Shown: positions 25,445 through 35,796, counted from the first letter of the stretch. The stretch: DNA of 64,000 bases from Caulobacter radicis (GCF_003094615.1 NZ_QDKO01000009.1:62001-126000), one strand, 5' to 3'. A program made the numbers and translations. Notes: generated by a model not told the origin, from the letters alone.

Positions 25445-25924
25445 CTATTCAGGCGGCGAAGCGGCCGCCTCACAGGCCGCCAGCGCGTCGGCGGCCAGGG
25501 CGTCGATATAGGCCTCGTCCGACGGCTCGGCCCAGACCTTCAGGTCGGCGACCAGCGAGGGATGGGCGCACAGCGCGGCGGCCTCCAGCGCGGGGCCGGC
25601 CACGGCCTCGGCGGCGAGCGCGGCCTGCACGAAGGGCAGGGCGAGGTTGGCGTCGCGCTGGGCCAGGCCCAGCATCGCTTCGGCCCGGACGATGTCGTCT
25701 TCGTCCTCGGCGGCGCGCAACAGCGCCTCGCGAACCTCCGGGCCGTCGACCTCCTCCTGGGACAGCAGCAGGACCGCCCAGTCGCGGTTCGACCGGTCGG
25801 CGTCGGCGGTCAGCGCGATCAGCCGGCGCAAGTTCTCGTCGGCGCCTTTTGCGCCCGATAGCGGCGCCTGCTCGGCGATGACCAGCTTGAGAAAGTCGGA
25901 GGTCGGCTCGTAGCGGTCGGACAT
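25445..25924 (-). CDS. HEAT-repeat-like protein
   Basis: A 159-residue acidic helical protein from the ATG at 25924. The pattern ([30 protein letters not shown] and [27 protein letters not shown]) has the paired helices and conserved Asp/Arg turns of HEAT/PBS-lyase repeats, which usually mediate protein-protein contact. No catalytic residues are apparent. It is convergent with the kinase and divergent from the hydrolase gene at 26118. Confidence 0.78.
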   Translation of the reverse strand: MSDRYEPTSDFLKLVIAEQAPLSGAKGADENLRRLIALTADADRSNRDWAVLLLSQEEVDGPEVREALLRAAEDEDDIVRAEAMLGLAQRDANLALPFVQAALAAEAVAGPALEAAALCAHPSLVADLKVWAEPSDEAYIDALAADALAACEAAASPPE

Positions 25925-26117
25925 TGCGCCAGGATGGCGCCTGGGCGTTGGGATCGCAAACGCCCCCTCCTGCTCAATCCGGCTCCGCACGCTCCGGCGC
26001 GTTCGTCCCAGCGGTCGCGCGATACGTTCAAGCCCCATGAGGCGCCCTGGGCCACCTTGCACGGGCTCGGGGCCGCAACGAAACGCGCCCCGGATTGTTC
26101 GATGCAGAGGGCGACCG

Positions 26118-27089
26118 ATGACCACCCAACCTTCCGACGACGGCGCCTCGCGCCGGGACGTCCTCGCCGTCGGCCTCGGCCTGGCGGCTTTCGCGGTCGC
26201 CCCGACCTTCGCCGCGGCCTCGCCCGCGAGCCCTACCCCAGGAGCCAAGACCATGAGCAGCGGTTTCGTCACGACCAAGGACGGCGTGCAGATCTACTAC
26301 AAGGACTGGGGTCCCAAGACCGCCCAGCCGATCGTGTTCCACCACGGCTGGCCGCTGACGGCCGACGACTGGGACAACCAGATGATGTTCTTCTACGCCC
26401 AGGGCTTCCGGGTGATCGCCCATGACCGCCGCGGTCACGGCCGTTCGACTCAGACCGACACCGGCAACGAGATGGACACCTACGCCGCCGACGTCGCGGC
26501 CCTGACCGACCACCTCGACCTGAAGAACGCCATCCACGTCGGCCACTCGACCGGCGGCGGCGAGGTGATCCACTACGTCGCTCGCGCCAAGCCGGGCCGC
26601 GTGGCGAAAGCCGTGCTGATCGGCGCGGTGCCGCCGATCATGGTCAAGAGCGACAAGAACCCGGGCGGCCTGCCGATCGAGGTGTTCGACGGCTTCCGCG
26701 CCGCCACCGCCGGCAACCGCGCCCAGTTCTTCTACGACGTGCCGGCCGGCCCGTTCTACGGCTTCAACCGTCCGGGCGCGAAGGTCGACCAGGGCGTGAT
26801 CTGGAACTGGTGGCGCCAGGGCATGACCGGCAGCGTCAAGGCCCACTACGACTGCATCAAGGCCTTCTCCGAGACCGACTTCACCGACGACCTCAAGAAG
26901 GTCGACGTGCCGGTGCTGGTGATGCACGGCGACGACGACCAGATCGTGCCGATCGCCGACTCGGCGCTGCTGTCGGCCAAGCTGGTCAAGAAGGGCGAGC
27001 TGAAGGTCTACAAGGGCCTGCCGCACGGCATGTGCACCACCCACCCGGAGATCATCAACCCGGACCTGCTGGCCTTCTTCAAGGCCTGA
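26118..27089 (+). CDS. alpha/beta hydrolase, non-haem haloperoxidase-like, Tat-type leader
   Basis: A 323-residue protein with an N-terminal [19 protein letters not shown] leader, consistent with Tat export, then an alpha/beta-hydrolase fold. The nucleophile elbow is VGHSTGGGE (S144), the acid lies in [10 protein letters not shown] (about D274) and the His in [10 protein letters not shown]. The FHHGWPL oxyanion segment and these motifs match the cofactor-free chloroperoxidase/perhydrolase subfamily. Most such proteins act as esterases in vivo, so the substrate is unknown. The start at 26118 is chosen over a longer frame whose extra 27 residues look non-coding. Confidence 0.88.
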   Translation: MTTQPSDDGASRRDVLAVGLGLAAFAVAPTFAAASPASPTPGAKTMSSGFVTTKDGVQIYYKDWGPKTAQPIVFHHGWPLTADDWDNQMMFFYAQGFRVIAHDRRGHGRSTQTDTGNEMDTYAADVAALTDHLDLKNAIHVGHSTGGGEVIHYVARAKPGRVAKAVLIGAVPPIMVKSDKNPGGLPIEVFDGFRAATAGNRAQFFYDVPAGPFYGFNRPGAKVDQGVIWNWWRQGMTGSVKAHYDCIKAFSETDFTDDLKKVDVPVLVMHGDDDQIVPIADSALLSAKLVKKGELKVYKGLPHGMCTTHPEIINPDLLAFFKA

Positions 27090-27093
27090 CGAA

Positions 27094-27126
27094 AAAGGGG
27101 CGGCCGCCATGCGCGGCCGCCCTTTC
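27094..27126 (+). terminator. intrinsic terminator after the hydrolase
   Basis: A 10-bp GC-rich inverted repeat (27098-27107 and 27113-27122, 5-nt loop) flanked by an A-run upstream and TTT downstream, a few nt past the stop. Confidence 0.8.
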
Positions 27127-27183
27127 CACTTTCACGGTCACGCTCTAGCGTCCTCGCCTGCAACTTGAAGCGAGGCCGACCGG

Positions 27184-28461
27184 ATGCGTGGACCGACGAT
27201 TTCGACCCTGGCGGTCGCCCTGGCGCTGGCCGCGAGCGCCGCGCACGCCGCCGAGACCAAGGTCGTCACCGCCGCGCGGCTGCTCGACGTCGCCACCGGG
27301 CGCTATGTGGACAAGCCGGTGGTGCTGGTGGTCGCCGGCCGGATCACCGCCGTCGGCAAGGCCGGCGATTTCGCGATCCCCCCGGAGGCCGAGGCCGTCG
27401 ACCTGCCGGGCGCGACCCTGCTGCCGGGCCTGATCGACATGCACGTGCATCTCGACGCCTCGCCGGTCTATGGCGGCTACAATTCCCTGCAGTTCAGCGA
27501 CGCCTTCTGGAGCGTGACCCAGACCGCCAACGCCAAGGCTACGCTGGAGGCCGGCTTCACCACCGTGCGCAATGTCGGCGCTGATCGCTTCAACGACGTG
27601 GGCCTGCGCGAGGCGATCGACGAGGGGATCGTGCCCGGCCCGCGCGTGGTCACCGCCGCCTACGCCATCGGGGCGACCGGCGGGCACTGCGACTCGACCT
27701 TCTTCCCGCCGTCGATGGACCAGAAGGCCCCCTACAACATCGACAGCCCCGACGAGGCCCGCAAGGCGGTGCGCACCCTGAAGAAGTACGGCGCCCAGGT
27801 GATCAAGATCTGCGCCACCGGCGGCGTCTTCTCGCGCGGCGACGAGCCGGGCCAGCAGCAGTTGACCTATGACGAGATGAAGGCCGTGGCCGACGAGGCC
27901 CACATGGCTGGCCTGAAGGTCGCCGCGCACGCCCACGGCGGGGCCGGCATCAAGGAGGCCATCCGCGCCGGCATCGACACCATCGAGCACGCCAGCCTCG
28001 TCGACGACGAGGGCATCAGGCTGGCCGCCCAGAAGGGGACCTGGTTCTCGATGGACATCTACAACACCGACTACACCCAGTCCGAAGGCCGCAAGAACGG
28101 CGTGCTGGAGGACAACCTGCGCAAGGACCGCGACATCGCCGAGGTCCAGCGCGAGAACTTCCGCAAGGCCCTCAAGGGCGGGGTGAAGATGATCTACGGC
28201 ACCGACGCCGGGGTCTATCCGCACGGCGACAACGCCCGCCAGTTCGCGGTGATGGTCCGCTACGGCGCCACGCCTTTCCAGGCCATCCAGGCCGCCACGG
28301 TCAACGCCGCCCAAGCCCTGGGCCGCGAGAAGGACCTGGGCCAGGTGACCGCCGGCCGCTACGCCGACCTGATCGCGGTGTCGGGCGACCCGCTGGCGGA
28401 CGTGACCGTGCTGGAGAAGCCGGTGTTCGTGATGAAGGGCGGGGCGGTGGTGAGGCGGTAG
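27184..28461 (+). CDS. secreted amidohydrolase, carboxypeptidase/prolidase-like (COG1228)
   Basis: A 425-residue amidohydrolase with a signal peptide (about 1-22, ending AAHA). Metal-site motifs are visible: MHVHLD (HxH), a central Lys in VIKICATGG, His in AAHAHGG and TIEHASL, and Asp in YGTDAGVYPHG, i.e. a binuclear-centre arrangement. Family members studied from Caulobacter hydrolyse dipeptides with C-terminal Arg/Lys or Pro; that specificity is inferred here from resemblance. The gene is a single unit between a terminator and a convergent AT-richer gene. Confidence 0.88.
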   Translation: MRGPTISTLAVALALAASAAHAAETKVVTAARLLDVATGRYVDKPVVLVVAGRITAVGKAGDFAIPPEAEAVDLPGATLLPGLIDMHVHLDASPVYGGYNSLQFSDAFWSVTQTANAKATLEAGFTTVRNVGADRFNDVGLREAIDEGIVPGPRVVTAAYAIGATGGHCDSTFFPPSMDQKAPYNIDSPDEARKAVRTLKKYGAQVIKICATGGVFSRGDEPGQQQLTYDEMKAVADEAHMAGLKVAAHAHGGAGIKEAIRAGIDTIEHASLVDDEGIRLAAQKGTWFSMDIYNTDYTQSEGRKNGVLEDNLRKDRDIAEVQRENFRKALKGGVKMIYGTDAGVYPHGDNARQFAVMVRYGATPFQAIQAATVNAAQALGREKDLGQVTAGRYADLIAVSGDPLADVTVLEKPVFVMKGGAVVRR

Positions 28462-28508
28462 GGGGCAAAGCGTTCATGGAGGCGTCCTGGTGGCACCCAG
28501 CCAGCAGG

Positions 28509-29294
28509 CTATGCTGGCTTTTGCCGGGCGAGTTTCTTGTGTCTAATCGGCGACTTTCTACCCGAGGAGAGCTTTGGGTTGGTTGGAGGCTTGGGCGTTT
28601 TCGCTAGTTCGTCCTCCAGGTGCGACCAGGCAGAAGTTTTGCGCAATATGGCCAGCCAATAGCGCTTCTCGGTGCGAGTGCTACCCCAGCGCAAGTATCC
28701 TCCTTTGATGTCGACAGTCTTACGTGGCTTGTTGAGCAGCATTGCTTCGGCGATCATTCGCGACGTCGCGGTTTTGGGGTCGTCGAACATGTTGTCCAGT
28801 AGGATTTTTATCTGCCGTTTAACAGTCAGTGGCTCTCTGTTTGCGATAGCCTTTAGAATTTCACCTTCTCGCCAAACGACCAGAACGCCGTGATCTAGCC
28901 GGCAGTTGGGCTTGAATTCTGGTAGGTTGGATTTGGGCGGTCGGGCGGCGTTGAGAAAGGCGCCATCTATGTCGCGGATGCGCAAGGCGTCCTTGCCTAT
29001 GCCTCCAGCCATAGTCTTTGCCATCTTCTTGAATTTGACCTCAAGAACCGCCCAGTCACCGGTTCTTTCATTGGCAAAAACGAAATCGATACGCCTGGAA
29101 TCACCGCGCTGCCCGGGCCTGCGAGGAAACGGAAATTCGCGCTCCACATGGTAGCCGTTAGCCTCGGCTATCTCGCGGATTGGATCGTAGAGCGTGTTTT
29201 CCTCGTGGTGACGCACCTTTCGACGCATGTCTTCATAGGTCAGCCAGCCAGCGAGCCCTGAGGCAATGGTCGGTAGGATTTTCACGTCGCGCAC
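28509..29294 (-). CDS. PD-(D/E)XK nuclease-like protein of atypical composition
   Basis: A 261-residue protein from a GTG; the start is uncertain. It is noticeably AT-richer than its neighbours, with codons rarely used around it, suggesting transfer. Residues 49-88 read YHVEREF, then RRIDFVF (D70), then WAVLEVKFKK (E85, K87): a beta strand with Asp followed by E-x-K, the core of PD-(D/E)XK nucleases. A helical, basic C-terminus (KSPIRHKKLARQK) could bind nucleic acid. No methylase, helicase or other defence gene is adjacent. Function is not established; a lone restriction-like or recombination nuclease is possible. Confidence 0.7.
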   Translation of the reverse strand: MRDVKILPTIASGLAGWLTYEDMRRKVRHHEENTLYDPIREIAEANGYHVEREFPFPRRPGQRGDSRRIDFVFANERTGDWAVLEVKFKKMAKTMAGGIGKDALRIRDIDGAFLNAARPPKSNLPEFKPNCRLDHGVLVVWREGEILKAIANREPLTVKRQIKILLDNMFDDPKTATSRMIAEAMLLNKPRKTVDIKGGYLRWGSTRTEKRYWLAILRKTSAWSHLEDELAKTPKPPTNPKLSSGRKSPIRHKKLARQKPA

Positions 29295-29687
29295 TCGTCT
29301 AGCAGTTGAGAGCGTTAAGCTTGGCCATAAATTCTATACGAGTGTTTACGGCCGCCGCACCCAATGCGAGCGTTCCTATCTAGTTTCGATCGCCCCCCCC
29401 CCCCCGGTCCGTTCTGCGCCGGTGACGTGCCGGCCTGCGCCACACTGACTGTCCGGAAGCTGCCGGGGTCGCTAGTAGGCGAGTGATGTTTGGCAGTCTT
29501 GCAGCACACGTGGTTGAGCTCGTTCTCGGCTTGGTGTTGAAGAGCAGGCTGGCTAGGTGCTCTCCTCCCCTGCTTCCCCAACACGCAAATCCCAACCACC
29601 GATATCCCGCCCGCCGCGCACTTTCCCGTTCACCTGAGCCGTAAGCGCGCCTATTGCTGCCCCTCCTACGCGTTTCCCGGGGGCTTC
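29295..29687. other. 393-nt intergenic region, AT-richer, with a 13-C tract
   Basis: No supportable gene is seen. The left part has AT-rich stretches that may promote the leftward gene (for example TATAGAATTTAT on the minus strand near 29340). A homopolymer of 13 C lies at 29393-29405. The right part holds the leader of the rightward S9 peptidase, with GGGGG just before its ATG. Confidence 0.6.
29393..29405. repeat. 13-nt poly-C tract
   Basis: Uninterrupted run of 13 C in intergenic DNA, about 100 nt upstream of the leftward nuclease-like gene. Such runs are prone to slippage, and also to assembly error. Confidence 0.85.
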
Positions 29688-32195
29688 ATGTTCGACACCC
29701 AATTCCGTCGCCGCGCCGTGGCGCTGGCTTCGACCGCCGTGCTGGCGGCCATGGTCTGTGGCGCGGGCGTCGCCACCGCCAGCGAGGCCTATCGGACGCC
29801 GCCGGCGCCGATCGCCCAGATCCTCGACGCCGCGCCGACGCCGGGCGTCAGCCTGAGCCCCGAGCGCAAGACGCTGGCGCTGCTGGGCCGCGAGAACCTG
29901 CCGCCGATCCGGGCCGTGGCCGATCCGATCCTGCGGCTGGGCGGCTACCGCATCAATCCGCGCACCAACGGCCCGATCGAGGCCCGCACCACCTGGATGA
30001 ACAGCCTGGCCTTCGAGGACGTGAAGACCGGCGCGGTGCGCGAGGTCGTTTTGCCCAAGGGCGCGCGCTTCATCGAGACCCGCTGGTCGACGAACGGCCA
30101 GAGCCTGGCCTTCGTGATGGAGGCGCCCAGCGGCCTGGAGTTGTGGGTCGCCGACCTGAAGACCGCGACGGCGCGCAAGCTGACCGGCCCGGTGCTGAAC
30201 GCGGCCTTCGGCGGCAGCTACGACTGGCTGCCCGACGACAGCGGCTTCCTGGTGCGCCAGATCCCGGCGGGCCGCGGCGCGGCCCCGGCCGAGCCGCCGG
30301 CGCCCGAGGGCCCGATCGTCCAGCAGTCGGCGGGCCGCACCGCCGCGATCCGCACCTATCAGGACCTGCTGGGCAACGCCCATGACGAGGCGCTGTTCGA
30401 CCACTACTTCACCAGCCAGCTGACCCGCGTGGCCCTGGCCGACGGCGCGGCGACCCCCGTGGGTGCGCCGGGCGTGATCAACGGCTTCTCGGTCTCGCCC
30501 GACGGCCGCTACCTGCTGGTGACGCGCCTCAAGCGCCCCTACAGCTACCTAGTGCCGGCCGGCCGCTTCCCCACCGAGATCCAGATCGTCGACGCCGAGG
30601 GCGGCAAGCCGGTCAAGACCCTGGTCGACCGCCCGCTGGCCGACAACCTGTCGTCGGCCTTCGACGCGGTGGTGGCCGGCCCGCGCAGCCCGCAATGGCG
30701 CAGCGACGCGCCCGCGACCCTGGTCTGGGCCGAGGCCCAGGACGGCGGCGATCCCAAGAAGAAGGTCGAGATCCATGACCGCGTGCTGATGCAGGCCGCG
30801 CCGTTCGAGGCCGCGCCGACCACGCTGGTCGACCTGGACCTGCGCTATGCCGGGATCAGCTGGGGCCGCGACGACTTCGCCGTGGTCACCGGCCGCTGGT
30901 TCGACAACCGCAAGGAAAAGCGCCTGGCCATCGATCCGTCCAAGCCCGGCGCCACGCGCCTGCTGGTCGAGCGCAACTACCAGGACCGCTACAACGACCC
31001 GGGCAGCCTCCTGAGCCGCCGCAACGCCAAGGGCGAGGCGGTCCTGCACTTCACGCCCGACGGCAAGGGCGTGTTCGTGTCCGGCGACGGCGCGAGCGCC
31101 AAGGGCGAGTTCCCGTTCGTGGGCGTGATGAACCTGGCCGACGGCAAGACCGCGCGCCTGTGGCAGGCCAAGGCCCCGTACTACGAGGCGCCGGTGGCCC
31201 TGGCCGACGAGGCCGGCAAGACGCTGATCACCCGCCGCGAGAGCAAGGACGAGGTTCCCAACTACTTCGTCAAACCCCTCAAGGGCGGCAACGGCAAGGC
31301 GCTGACCAAGTTCGTCGACCGCGCCCCGCAGTTCGCTGGCGTCACCAAAGAGACCATCACCTACAGCCGTCCCGACGGGGTGAAGCTGTCGGGCGACCTC
31401 TACCTGCCGGCCGGCTACGACAAGGCCAAGGACGGTCCGCTGCCGATGCTGATGTGGGCCTATCCCGAAGAGTTCACCGACGCCTCGGTGGCCGGCCAGA
31501 CGGTGGACGCGGGCAACCGCTTCACCCGTCCGGGCGGCGCCAGCCACCTGTTCCTGCTGACCCAGGGCTATGCGGTGCTGGACGGCCCGGGCATGCCGAT
31601 CATCGGCAAGGACGGCGCCGAGCCCAACGACAGCTATGTCGAGCAGCTGACCGCCGACGCCAAGGCCGCCGTCGACGCGGTGGTGGCCCTGGGCGTGGCC
31701 GACCGCGACCGCATCGCCGTGGGCGGCCACAGCTACGGCGCGTTCATGACCGCCAACCTCCTGGCCCACAGCGACCTGTTCCGGGCCGGCATCGCGCGGT
31801 CGGGCGCCTACAACCGCACCCTGACGCCGTTCGGCTTCCAGTCGGAGCAGCGCACCTACTGGCAGGCCACCGACACCTATACGAAGATGAGCCCCTTCAC
31901 CTATGTGAAGCAGGTCAACGAGCCGATCCTGCTGATCCACGGCGAGGCGGACGACAACTCCGGCACCTTCCCGGTCCAGAGCGAGCGCTTCTACGCCGCG
32001 CTGAAGGGGGCGGGGGCCACCGTGCGCTACACCGTGCTGCCCTACGAGGCCCACGGCTATCGCGCCCGGGAGTCGGTGATGCACACCCTGTGGGAGATGA
32101 CCGACTGGATGGACCGCTACGTCAAGAACGCCCCGCCGCGCCCGGAAGCCCCGACGACGGCCGCCCCGGCCGCCGTCGCTCCGGCCGCGAAGTAA
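29688..32195 (+). CDS. secreted S9 serine peptidase, glutamyl endopeptidase-like
   Basis: An 835-residue prolyl-oligopeptidase-family enzyme with a signal peptide (about 1-32). The N-terminal beta-propeller is at about 45-540 and the alpha/beta-hydrolase domain at about 570-820. Catalytic residues are S682 in [10 protein letters not shown]755 in HGEADDNSG and H789 in [10 protein letters not shown]. The block [20 protein letters not shown] and the MSPF segment are strikingly like the plant chloroplast glutamyl endopeptidase, suggesting cleavage after Glu; this specificity is inferred. A low-complexity Ala/Pro tail ends the protein. metN follows after 13 nt. Confidence 0.9.
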   Translation: MFDTQFRRRAVALASTAVLAAMVCGAGVATASEAYRTPPAPIAQILDAAPTPGVSLSPERKTLALLGRENLPPIRAVADPILRLGGYRINPRTNGPIEARTTWMNSLAFEDVKTGAVREVVLPKGARFIETRWSTNGQSLAFVMEAPSGLELWVADLKTATARKLTGPVLNAAFGGSYDWLPDDSGFLVRQIPAGRGAAPAEPPAPEGPIVQQSAGRTAAIRTYQDLLGNAHDEALFDHYFTSQLTRVALADGAATPVGAPGVINGFSVSPDGRYLLVTRLKRPYSYLVPAGRFPTEIQIVDAEGGKPVKTLVDRPLADNLSSAFDAVVAGPRSPQWRSDAPATLVWAEAQDGGDPKKKVEIHDRVLMQAAPFEAAPTTLVDLDLRYAGISWGRDDFAVVTGRWFDNRKEKRLAIDPSKPGATRLLVERNYQDRYNDPGSLLSRRNAKGEAVLHFTPDGKGVFVSGDGASAKGEFPFVGVMNLADGKTARLWQAKAPYYEAPVALADEAGKTLITRRESKDEVPNYFVKPLKGGNGKALTKFVDRAPQFAGVTKETITYSRPDGVKLSGDLYLPAGYDKAKDGPLPMLMWAYPEEFTDASVAGQTVDAGNRFTRPGGASHLFLLTQGYAVLDGPGMPIIGKDGAEPNDSYVEQLTADAKAAVDAVVALGVADRDRIAVGGHSYGAFMTANLLAHSDLFRAGIARSGAYNRTLTPFGFQSEQRTYWQATDTYTKMSPFTYVKQVNEPILLIHGEADDNSGTFPVQSERFYAALKGAGATVRYTVLPYEAHGYRARESVMHTLWEMTDWMDRYVKNAPPRPEAPTTAAPAAVAPAAK

Positions 32196-32208
32196 GGACC
32201 CGCCGCCG

Positions 32209-33210
32209 GTGATCCGTTTCGAAGCCGTCTCAAAGACCTACGCCGCCGCGCGCGGGGCGACCGGTCATGCGGCCCTGCGCGAGGCCTCGCTCGAGGTCGC
32301 GCAAGGGCAGGTGTTCGGGGTCATCGGCGCCTCGGGGGCGGGCAAGTCCACCCTGATCCGCCTGATCAACGGCCTGGAGCTGCCCACCGGCGGCAAGGTG
32401 ATCGTCGACGGCGACGACGTGGCGGCGCTGGACGTCGCGGGCCTTCGGGCCCTGCGCCGCCGCGTCGGCATGATCTTCCAGCACTTCAACCTGCTGTCGT
32501 CCAAGACCGTCGAGCAGAACGTCGCCTTCCCGCTGAAGCTGGCCGGGCGCGGCCCTGCCGAGATCAAGGCGCGGACGGCCGAGCTGCTGGCGCGGGTGGG
32601 CCTGTCCGACCACGCCGCCAAGTATCCGGCCCAGCTGTCGGGCGGCCAGAAGCAGCGGGTCGGCATCGCCCGGGCCCTGGCCACGGCGCCCAAGGTCCTG
32701 CTGTGCGACGAGGCCACCAGCGCGCTCGATCCGGAGACCACCGAGCAGATCCTGGCCCTGATCTCCGACCTCAACCGCGAGCTTGGCCTCACCATCGTGC
32801 TGATCACCCACGAGATGGACGTGGTGCGCCGCGTCTGCGACCGGGTGGCGGTGCTGGAGGGCGGCCGCGTGGTCGAGCAGGGGCCGGTGGAAGAGGTGTT
32901 CCTGCACCCGGCCAGCGACACGGCCCGCCGCTTCGTCGGCGAGGTCGAGGAGACATCCGAGACCGCCTTGCCGGCCGGCGTGCTGGTGCGCCTGACCTTC
33001 AAGGGCGAGGCCACCTACAAGCCGGTGCTGGGGGCCGTGGCCCGCGAGACCGGCGTCGACTACTCGATCCTGGGCGGGCGCATCCACAAGCTGCGCGACG
33101 CGCCGTATGGCCAGCTGACCCTGGCGCTCACCGGCGGCGACGTCGAGGCCGCCATCGCCCGCTTCGAGGCCGCCGACGTGCGGGTGGATCGCCTGGAGGG
33201 CCGCCGATGA
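32209..33210 (+). CDS. metN: methionine ABC transporter ATPase
   Basis: A 333-residue ATPase of the MetNI-Q importer. It has Walker A GASGAGKS (40-47), Q loop FQHFNL, signature LSGGQKQR, Walker [13 protein letters not shown] and switch His in ITHEMD. A C-terminal NIL domain (about 255-330) is the regulatory site where cytoplasmic methionine causes trans-inhibition in this family. It starts at GTG 32209 and overlaps metI by 4 nt (ATGA). Confidence 0.95.
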   Translation: MIRFEAVSKTYAAARGATGHAALREASLEVAQGQVFGVIGASGAGKSTLIRLINGLELPTGGKVIVDGDDVAALDVAGLRALRRRVGMIFQHFNLLSSKTVEQNVAFPLKLAGRGPAEIKARTAELLARVGLSDHAAKYPAQLSGGQKQRVGIARALATAPKVLLCDEATSALDPETTEQILALISDLNRELGLTIVLITHEMDVVRRVCDRVAVLEGGRVVEQGPVEEVFLHPASDTARRFVGEVEETSETALPAGVLVRLTFKGEATYKPVLGAVARETGVDYSILGGRIHKLRDAPYGQLTLALTGGDVEAAIARFEAADVRVDRLEGRR

Positions 33211-33869
33211 GCCTGTTTTCCAACATCGACTGGACCGACATCGGCCTGGCCACGATCGACACCCTGACCATGCTCGGCGGCTCGATGACCCTGACCGTGA
33301 TCCTGGGACTGCCGCTGGGCGTGATCCTGTTCCTGACCGGCAAGGGCCAGATGCTGGAGAACAAGGCCGCGCACGCGGGCCTGGGCCTGCTGGTCAACAT
33401 CCTGCGCTCGGTGCCGTTCGTGATCCTGCTGATCGTGATGATCCCGCTGACGGTGCTGCTGGTCGGCACCTCGCTGGGCGTGGCCGGCGCCATCCCGCCG
33501 CTGGTGGTGGGCGCCGCGCCCTTCTACGCCCGTCTGGTCGAGACCGCCCTGCGCGAGGTCGACAAGGGCGTGGTCGAGGCCAGCTTCGCCCTGGGGGCCA
33601 CGCGCCGCCAGGTGGTGCTGGGCGCGCTGCTGCCCGAAGCCATGCCCGGCATCATCGCCGGCGCGACGGTGACGGCCATCGCGCTGGTCTCCTACACCGC
33701 CATGGCCGGCGTGGTCGGGGCCGGCGGGCTGGGGGATCTCGCCATCCGCTTCGGCTACCAGCGCTTCCAGACCGACGTCATGGTGGTCACCGTCGTGCTG
33801 CTGCTCGTCCTGGTGCAGGCGTTGCAGATGGTCGGCGACACGGTGGTGCGGAAGGTCTCGCACCGGTAG
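33207..33869 (+). CDS. metI: methionine ABC transporter permease
   Basis: A 220-residue permease with five predicted membrane helices and the EAA coupling loop [27 protein letters not shown]. Conserved family pieces are [12 protein letters not shown] and [25 protein letters not shown]. The ATG lies inside the metN stop. The substrate-binding lipoprotein metQ is not next but about 1.1 kb downstream, after two unrelated genes. Confidence 0.95.
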   Translation: MSLFSNIDWTDIGLATIDTLTMLGGSMTLTVILGLPLGVILFLTGKGQMLENKAAHAGLGLLVNILRSVPFVILLIVMIPLTVLLVGTSLGVAGAIPPLVVGAAPFYARLVETALREVDKGVVEASFALGATRRQVVLGALLPEAMPGIIAGATVTAIALVSYTAMAGVVGAGGLGDLAIRFGYQRFQTDVMVVTVVLLLVLVQALQMVGDTVVRKVSHR

Positions 33870-33890
33870 GGGCTTTCTCCAGTTTCCAGC

Positions 33891-33937
33891 CGTCATCCCG
33901 GCCGAAGCGCGTTCCGCGCCTGCGCCCGAGATGACGG
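33891..33937. repeat. palindromic intergenic repeat, type D copy 1
   Basis: A hairpin-forming element bounded by CGTCATCCCGG and CGAGATGACGG with a GC-rich centre, of the same class as 35797-35914. It lies just after metI and may act as a transcript end. Confidence 0.65.
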
Positions 33938-33982
33938 CGTGGGTTGTTGCGGGAGAAAATCGGGCGGCCTAAGAACCCGTCC

Positions 33983-34342
33983 ATGACCGACGAAATTCTT
34001 TCCGCCCCGCCGCCCGAGCACTGGGACCAGGCGCTGGCCGACACCCTGCCGGGCCGCATCATTCTGGTGGGCCTGACCTTCCTCGACGCCGACGGCGAGA
34101 TCGAGGACGTCGAGCAGTTCCATGGCGTCATCCTCTCGGCCGATCCGGAAGAGGGAATCCTCGTCGATCTGCTGACGAAGGAGGAGGATGGCGACACCTA
34201 CCTGCTGCCGCCCCAGACCTCGAGCATCAGGCCTGCCCAGCCGGGGACCTACACCCTGGCCAACGGCGAGGTGCTGGAGAACCCCGACTTCGTGTCGAAC
34301 TGGACGATCCAGGGGCCCGAGGATCCGGCCAACGACGACTGA
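33983..34342 (+). CDS. small acidic hypothetical protein
   Basis: A 119-residue acidic protein from the ATG at 33983; the 13 residues of the longer open frame fall in intergenic sequence. It has alternating beta-like segments (ADTLPGRIILVGLTFL, FHGVILSADPEEGILVDLL) and ends in DD. There is no signal peptide and no recognised domain. It is convergent with the secreted protein at 34350 (7-nt gap) and interrupts the spacing between metNI and metQ. Confidence 0.72.
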   Translation: MTDEILSAPPPEHWDQALADTLPGRIILVGLTFLDADGEIEDVEQFHGVILSADPEEGILVDLLTKEEDGDTYLLPPQTSSIRPAQPGTYTLANGEVLENPDFVSNWTIQGPEDPANDD

Positions 34343-34349
34343 GGCCCGG

Positions 34350-34805
34350 TCAGGTTCCCAGGCAGCGCCGCACGGCCAGCTCGATCAGGCGGCGCCGTTC
34401 CAGCATCGTGCCGACGGCGTCCCGGGCCCCTTCCACGGCGACATCGCCCACCATGGAGTCGTGGCAGACCAGCGCGCGCTGCGCCACGCCCTCGGTCGTC
34501 AAGGTGCAGACCCCGCCATAGATCGTGCCGGGGTAGTGGGTGGTGGTGCTGGTCGGCATGGAAAAGCCGGCGTCGCAGTCGGTGACCTTGGTGGTCAGCT
34601 TGTTGAACTTCAGGCCGCTCTGCAGCTTCCGGTTCACCTCGTCCAGCGTCGCGCCGTCGGCCCAGTCGAGCGGATAGTCGTATTCGCCGATGCGCACCGA
34701 CTGCAGGTCCCTGGCGATGCGTATGGGACCTTCCAGGGCCTGGGCGGCGTTGGTCGTCGCCAGCGCGAGAAGGACGGCGAGGGCGCAAAGGGCGGGCGTC
34801 TTCAT
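34350..34805 (-). CDS. secreted hypothetical protein with four cysteines in the mature part
   Basis: A 151-residue protein with a signal peptide (about 1-23, ending AAQA). The mature part carries cysteines in VTDCDAGF, GGVCTL, LVCHD and RRCLG, which could form two disulfides in the periplasm. No family is recognised. It lies leftward between a small acidic gene and metQ, so metNI and metQ cannot be one transcript through it without read-through. Confidence 0.75.
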   Translation of the reverse strand: MKTPALCALAVLLALATTNAAQALEGPIRIARDLQSVRIGEYDYPLDWADGATLDEVNRKLQSGLKFNKLTTKVTDCDAGFSMPTSTTTHYPGTIYGGVCTLTTEGVAQRALVCHDSMVGDVAVEGARDAVGTMLERRRLIELAVRRCLGT

Positions 34806-34966
34806 CGGCGGCGCTCATGGCTGCATGGGTTCCGTGCGCAACCTATAGTCAAGCTGTCGCCACGCCAACCACGCCGCCCTCTTGGCCGCCTCAGGAAAAC
34901 TGATTCCGTGCGAGCGGCGTTTGTGCGCAATACCCTCCCGGAATTATCGACTTATCGGAGCCGTTC

Positions 34967-35770
34967 ATGGTCGCCCGCCGCGCCGCACTCGTCAGCCTCG
35001 CCGCCTTCGCCCTGCTGGCCGCCTGCAGCCGCCAGCCCGCGCCGTCGGCCGCCGACACCCTGGTGGTCGGCGCCACCGCCGTGCCGCACGCCGAGGTCCT
35101 GGAGTTCATCAAGCCGAAGCTGGCGGCCGAGGGGCTGAAGCTCGACGTCAAGGTGTTCAACGACTACGTCCAGCCCAATGTGCAGCTGGCCGAGAAGCGC
35201 CTGGACGCCAACTACTTCCAGACCGGCCCCTATCTCGACAACCAGAACGCCGACCGCGGCTGGGACCTGGTCAAGGTGGTCGGCGTGCACATCGAGCCGC
35301 TGGGCGCCTATTCCTCGAAGATCAAGGCCATCGCCGCGCTGCCGGCCGGCGCCACCGTGGCCATTCCCAACGAGCCCAGCAACGGCGGCCGCGCCCTGCT
35401 GCTGCTGAACAAGAATGGCCTGATCACGCTGAAGGACCCGTCCAACCCGGTCTCGACGCTGAAGGACATCACCGCCAACCCCAAGAACCTGAAGTTCAAG
35501 GAGCTGGAGTCGGCGACCCTGCCGCGCGTGCTGAACCAGGTCGACCTGGCGGTGATCAACACCAACTACGCGCTGGACGCCAAGCTCGACCCGTCCAAGG
35601 ACGCCCTGCTGATCGAGGACAAGACCAGCCCCTATGTGAACTTCCTGGTCAGCCGCGCCGACAACGCGTCCGACCCGCGCGTGGCCAAGCTGGCCAAGGC
35701 CCTGACCTCGCCCGAGGTGAAGGCCTTCATCGAGCAGAAGTACCAGGGCGCGGTGGTGCCGGCGTTCTGA
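34967..35770 (+). CDS. metQ: methionine-binding lipoprotein
   Basis: A 267-residue NlpA/MetQ lipoprotein. The lipobox LLAAC places the lipidated Cys at residue 20. Family signatures are VVGATAVPHAEVLEFIKP, VFNDYVQPNVQLAEKRLDANYFQ, NEPSNGGRALLLL and LDLAVINTNYAL-like segments. It delivers methionine (probably both isomers) to MetNI. It has its own upstream region of about 160 nt with no recognisable SAM riboswitch. Confidence 0.94.
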   Translation: MVARRAALVSLAAFALLAACSRQPAPSAADTLVVGATAVPHAEVLEFIKPKLAAEGLKLDVKVFNDYVQPNVQLAEKRLDANYFQTGPYLDNQNADRGWDLVKVVGVHIEPLGAYSSKIKAIAALPAGATVAIPNEPSNGGRALLLLNKNGLITLKDPSNPVSTLKDITANPKNLKFKELESATLPRVLNQVDLAVINTNYALDAKLDPSKDALLIEDKTSPYVNFLVSRADNASDPRVAKLAKALTSPEVKAFIEQKYQGAVVPAF

Positions 35771-35796
35771 TTTCCTCCCTTCGATCTCCTTCAGGT

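Noticed and set aside
34806..34966. Possible SAM riboswitch in front of metQ
   Set aside because: No SAM-II or SAM-I core words or convincing pseudoknot could be found by eye.
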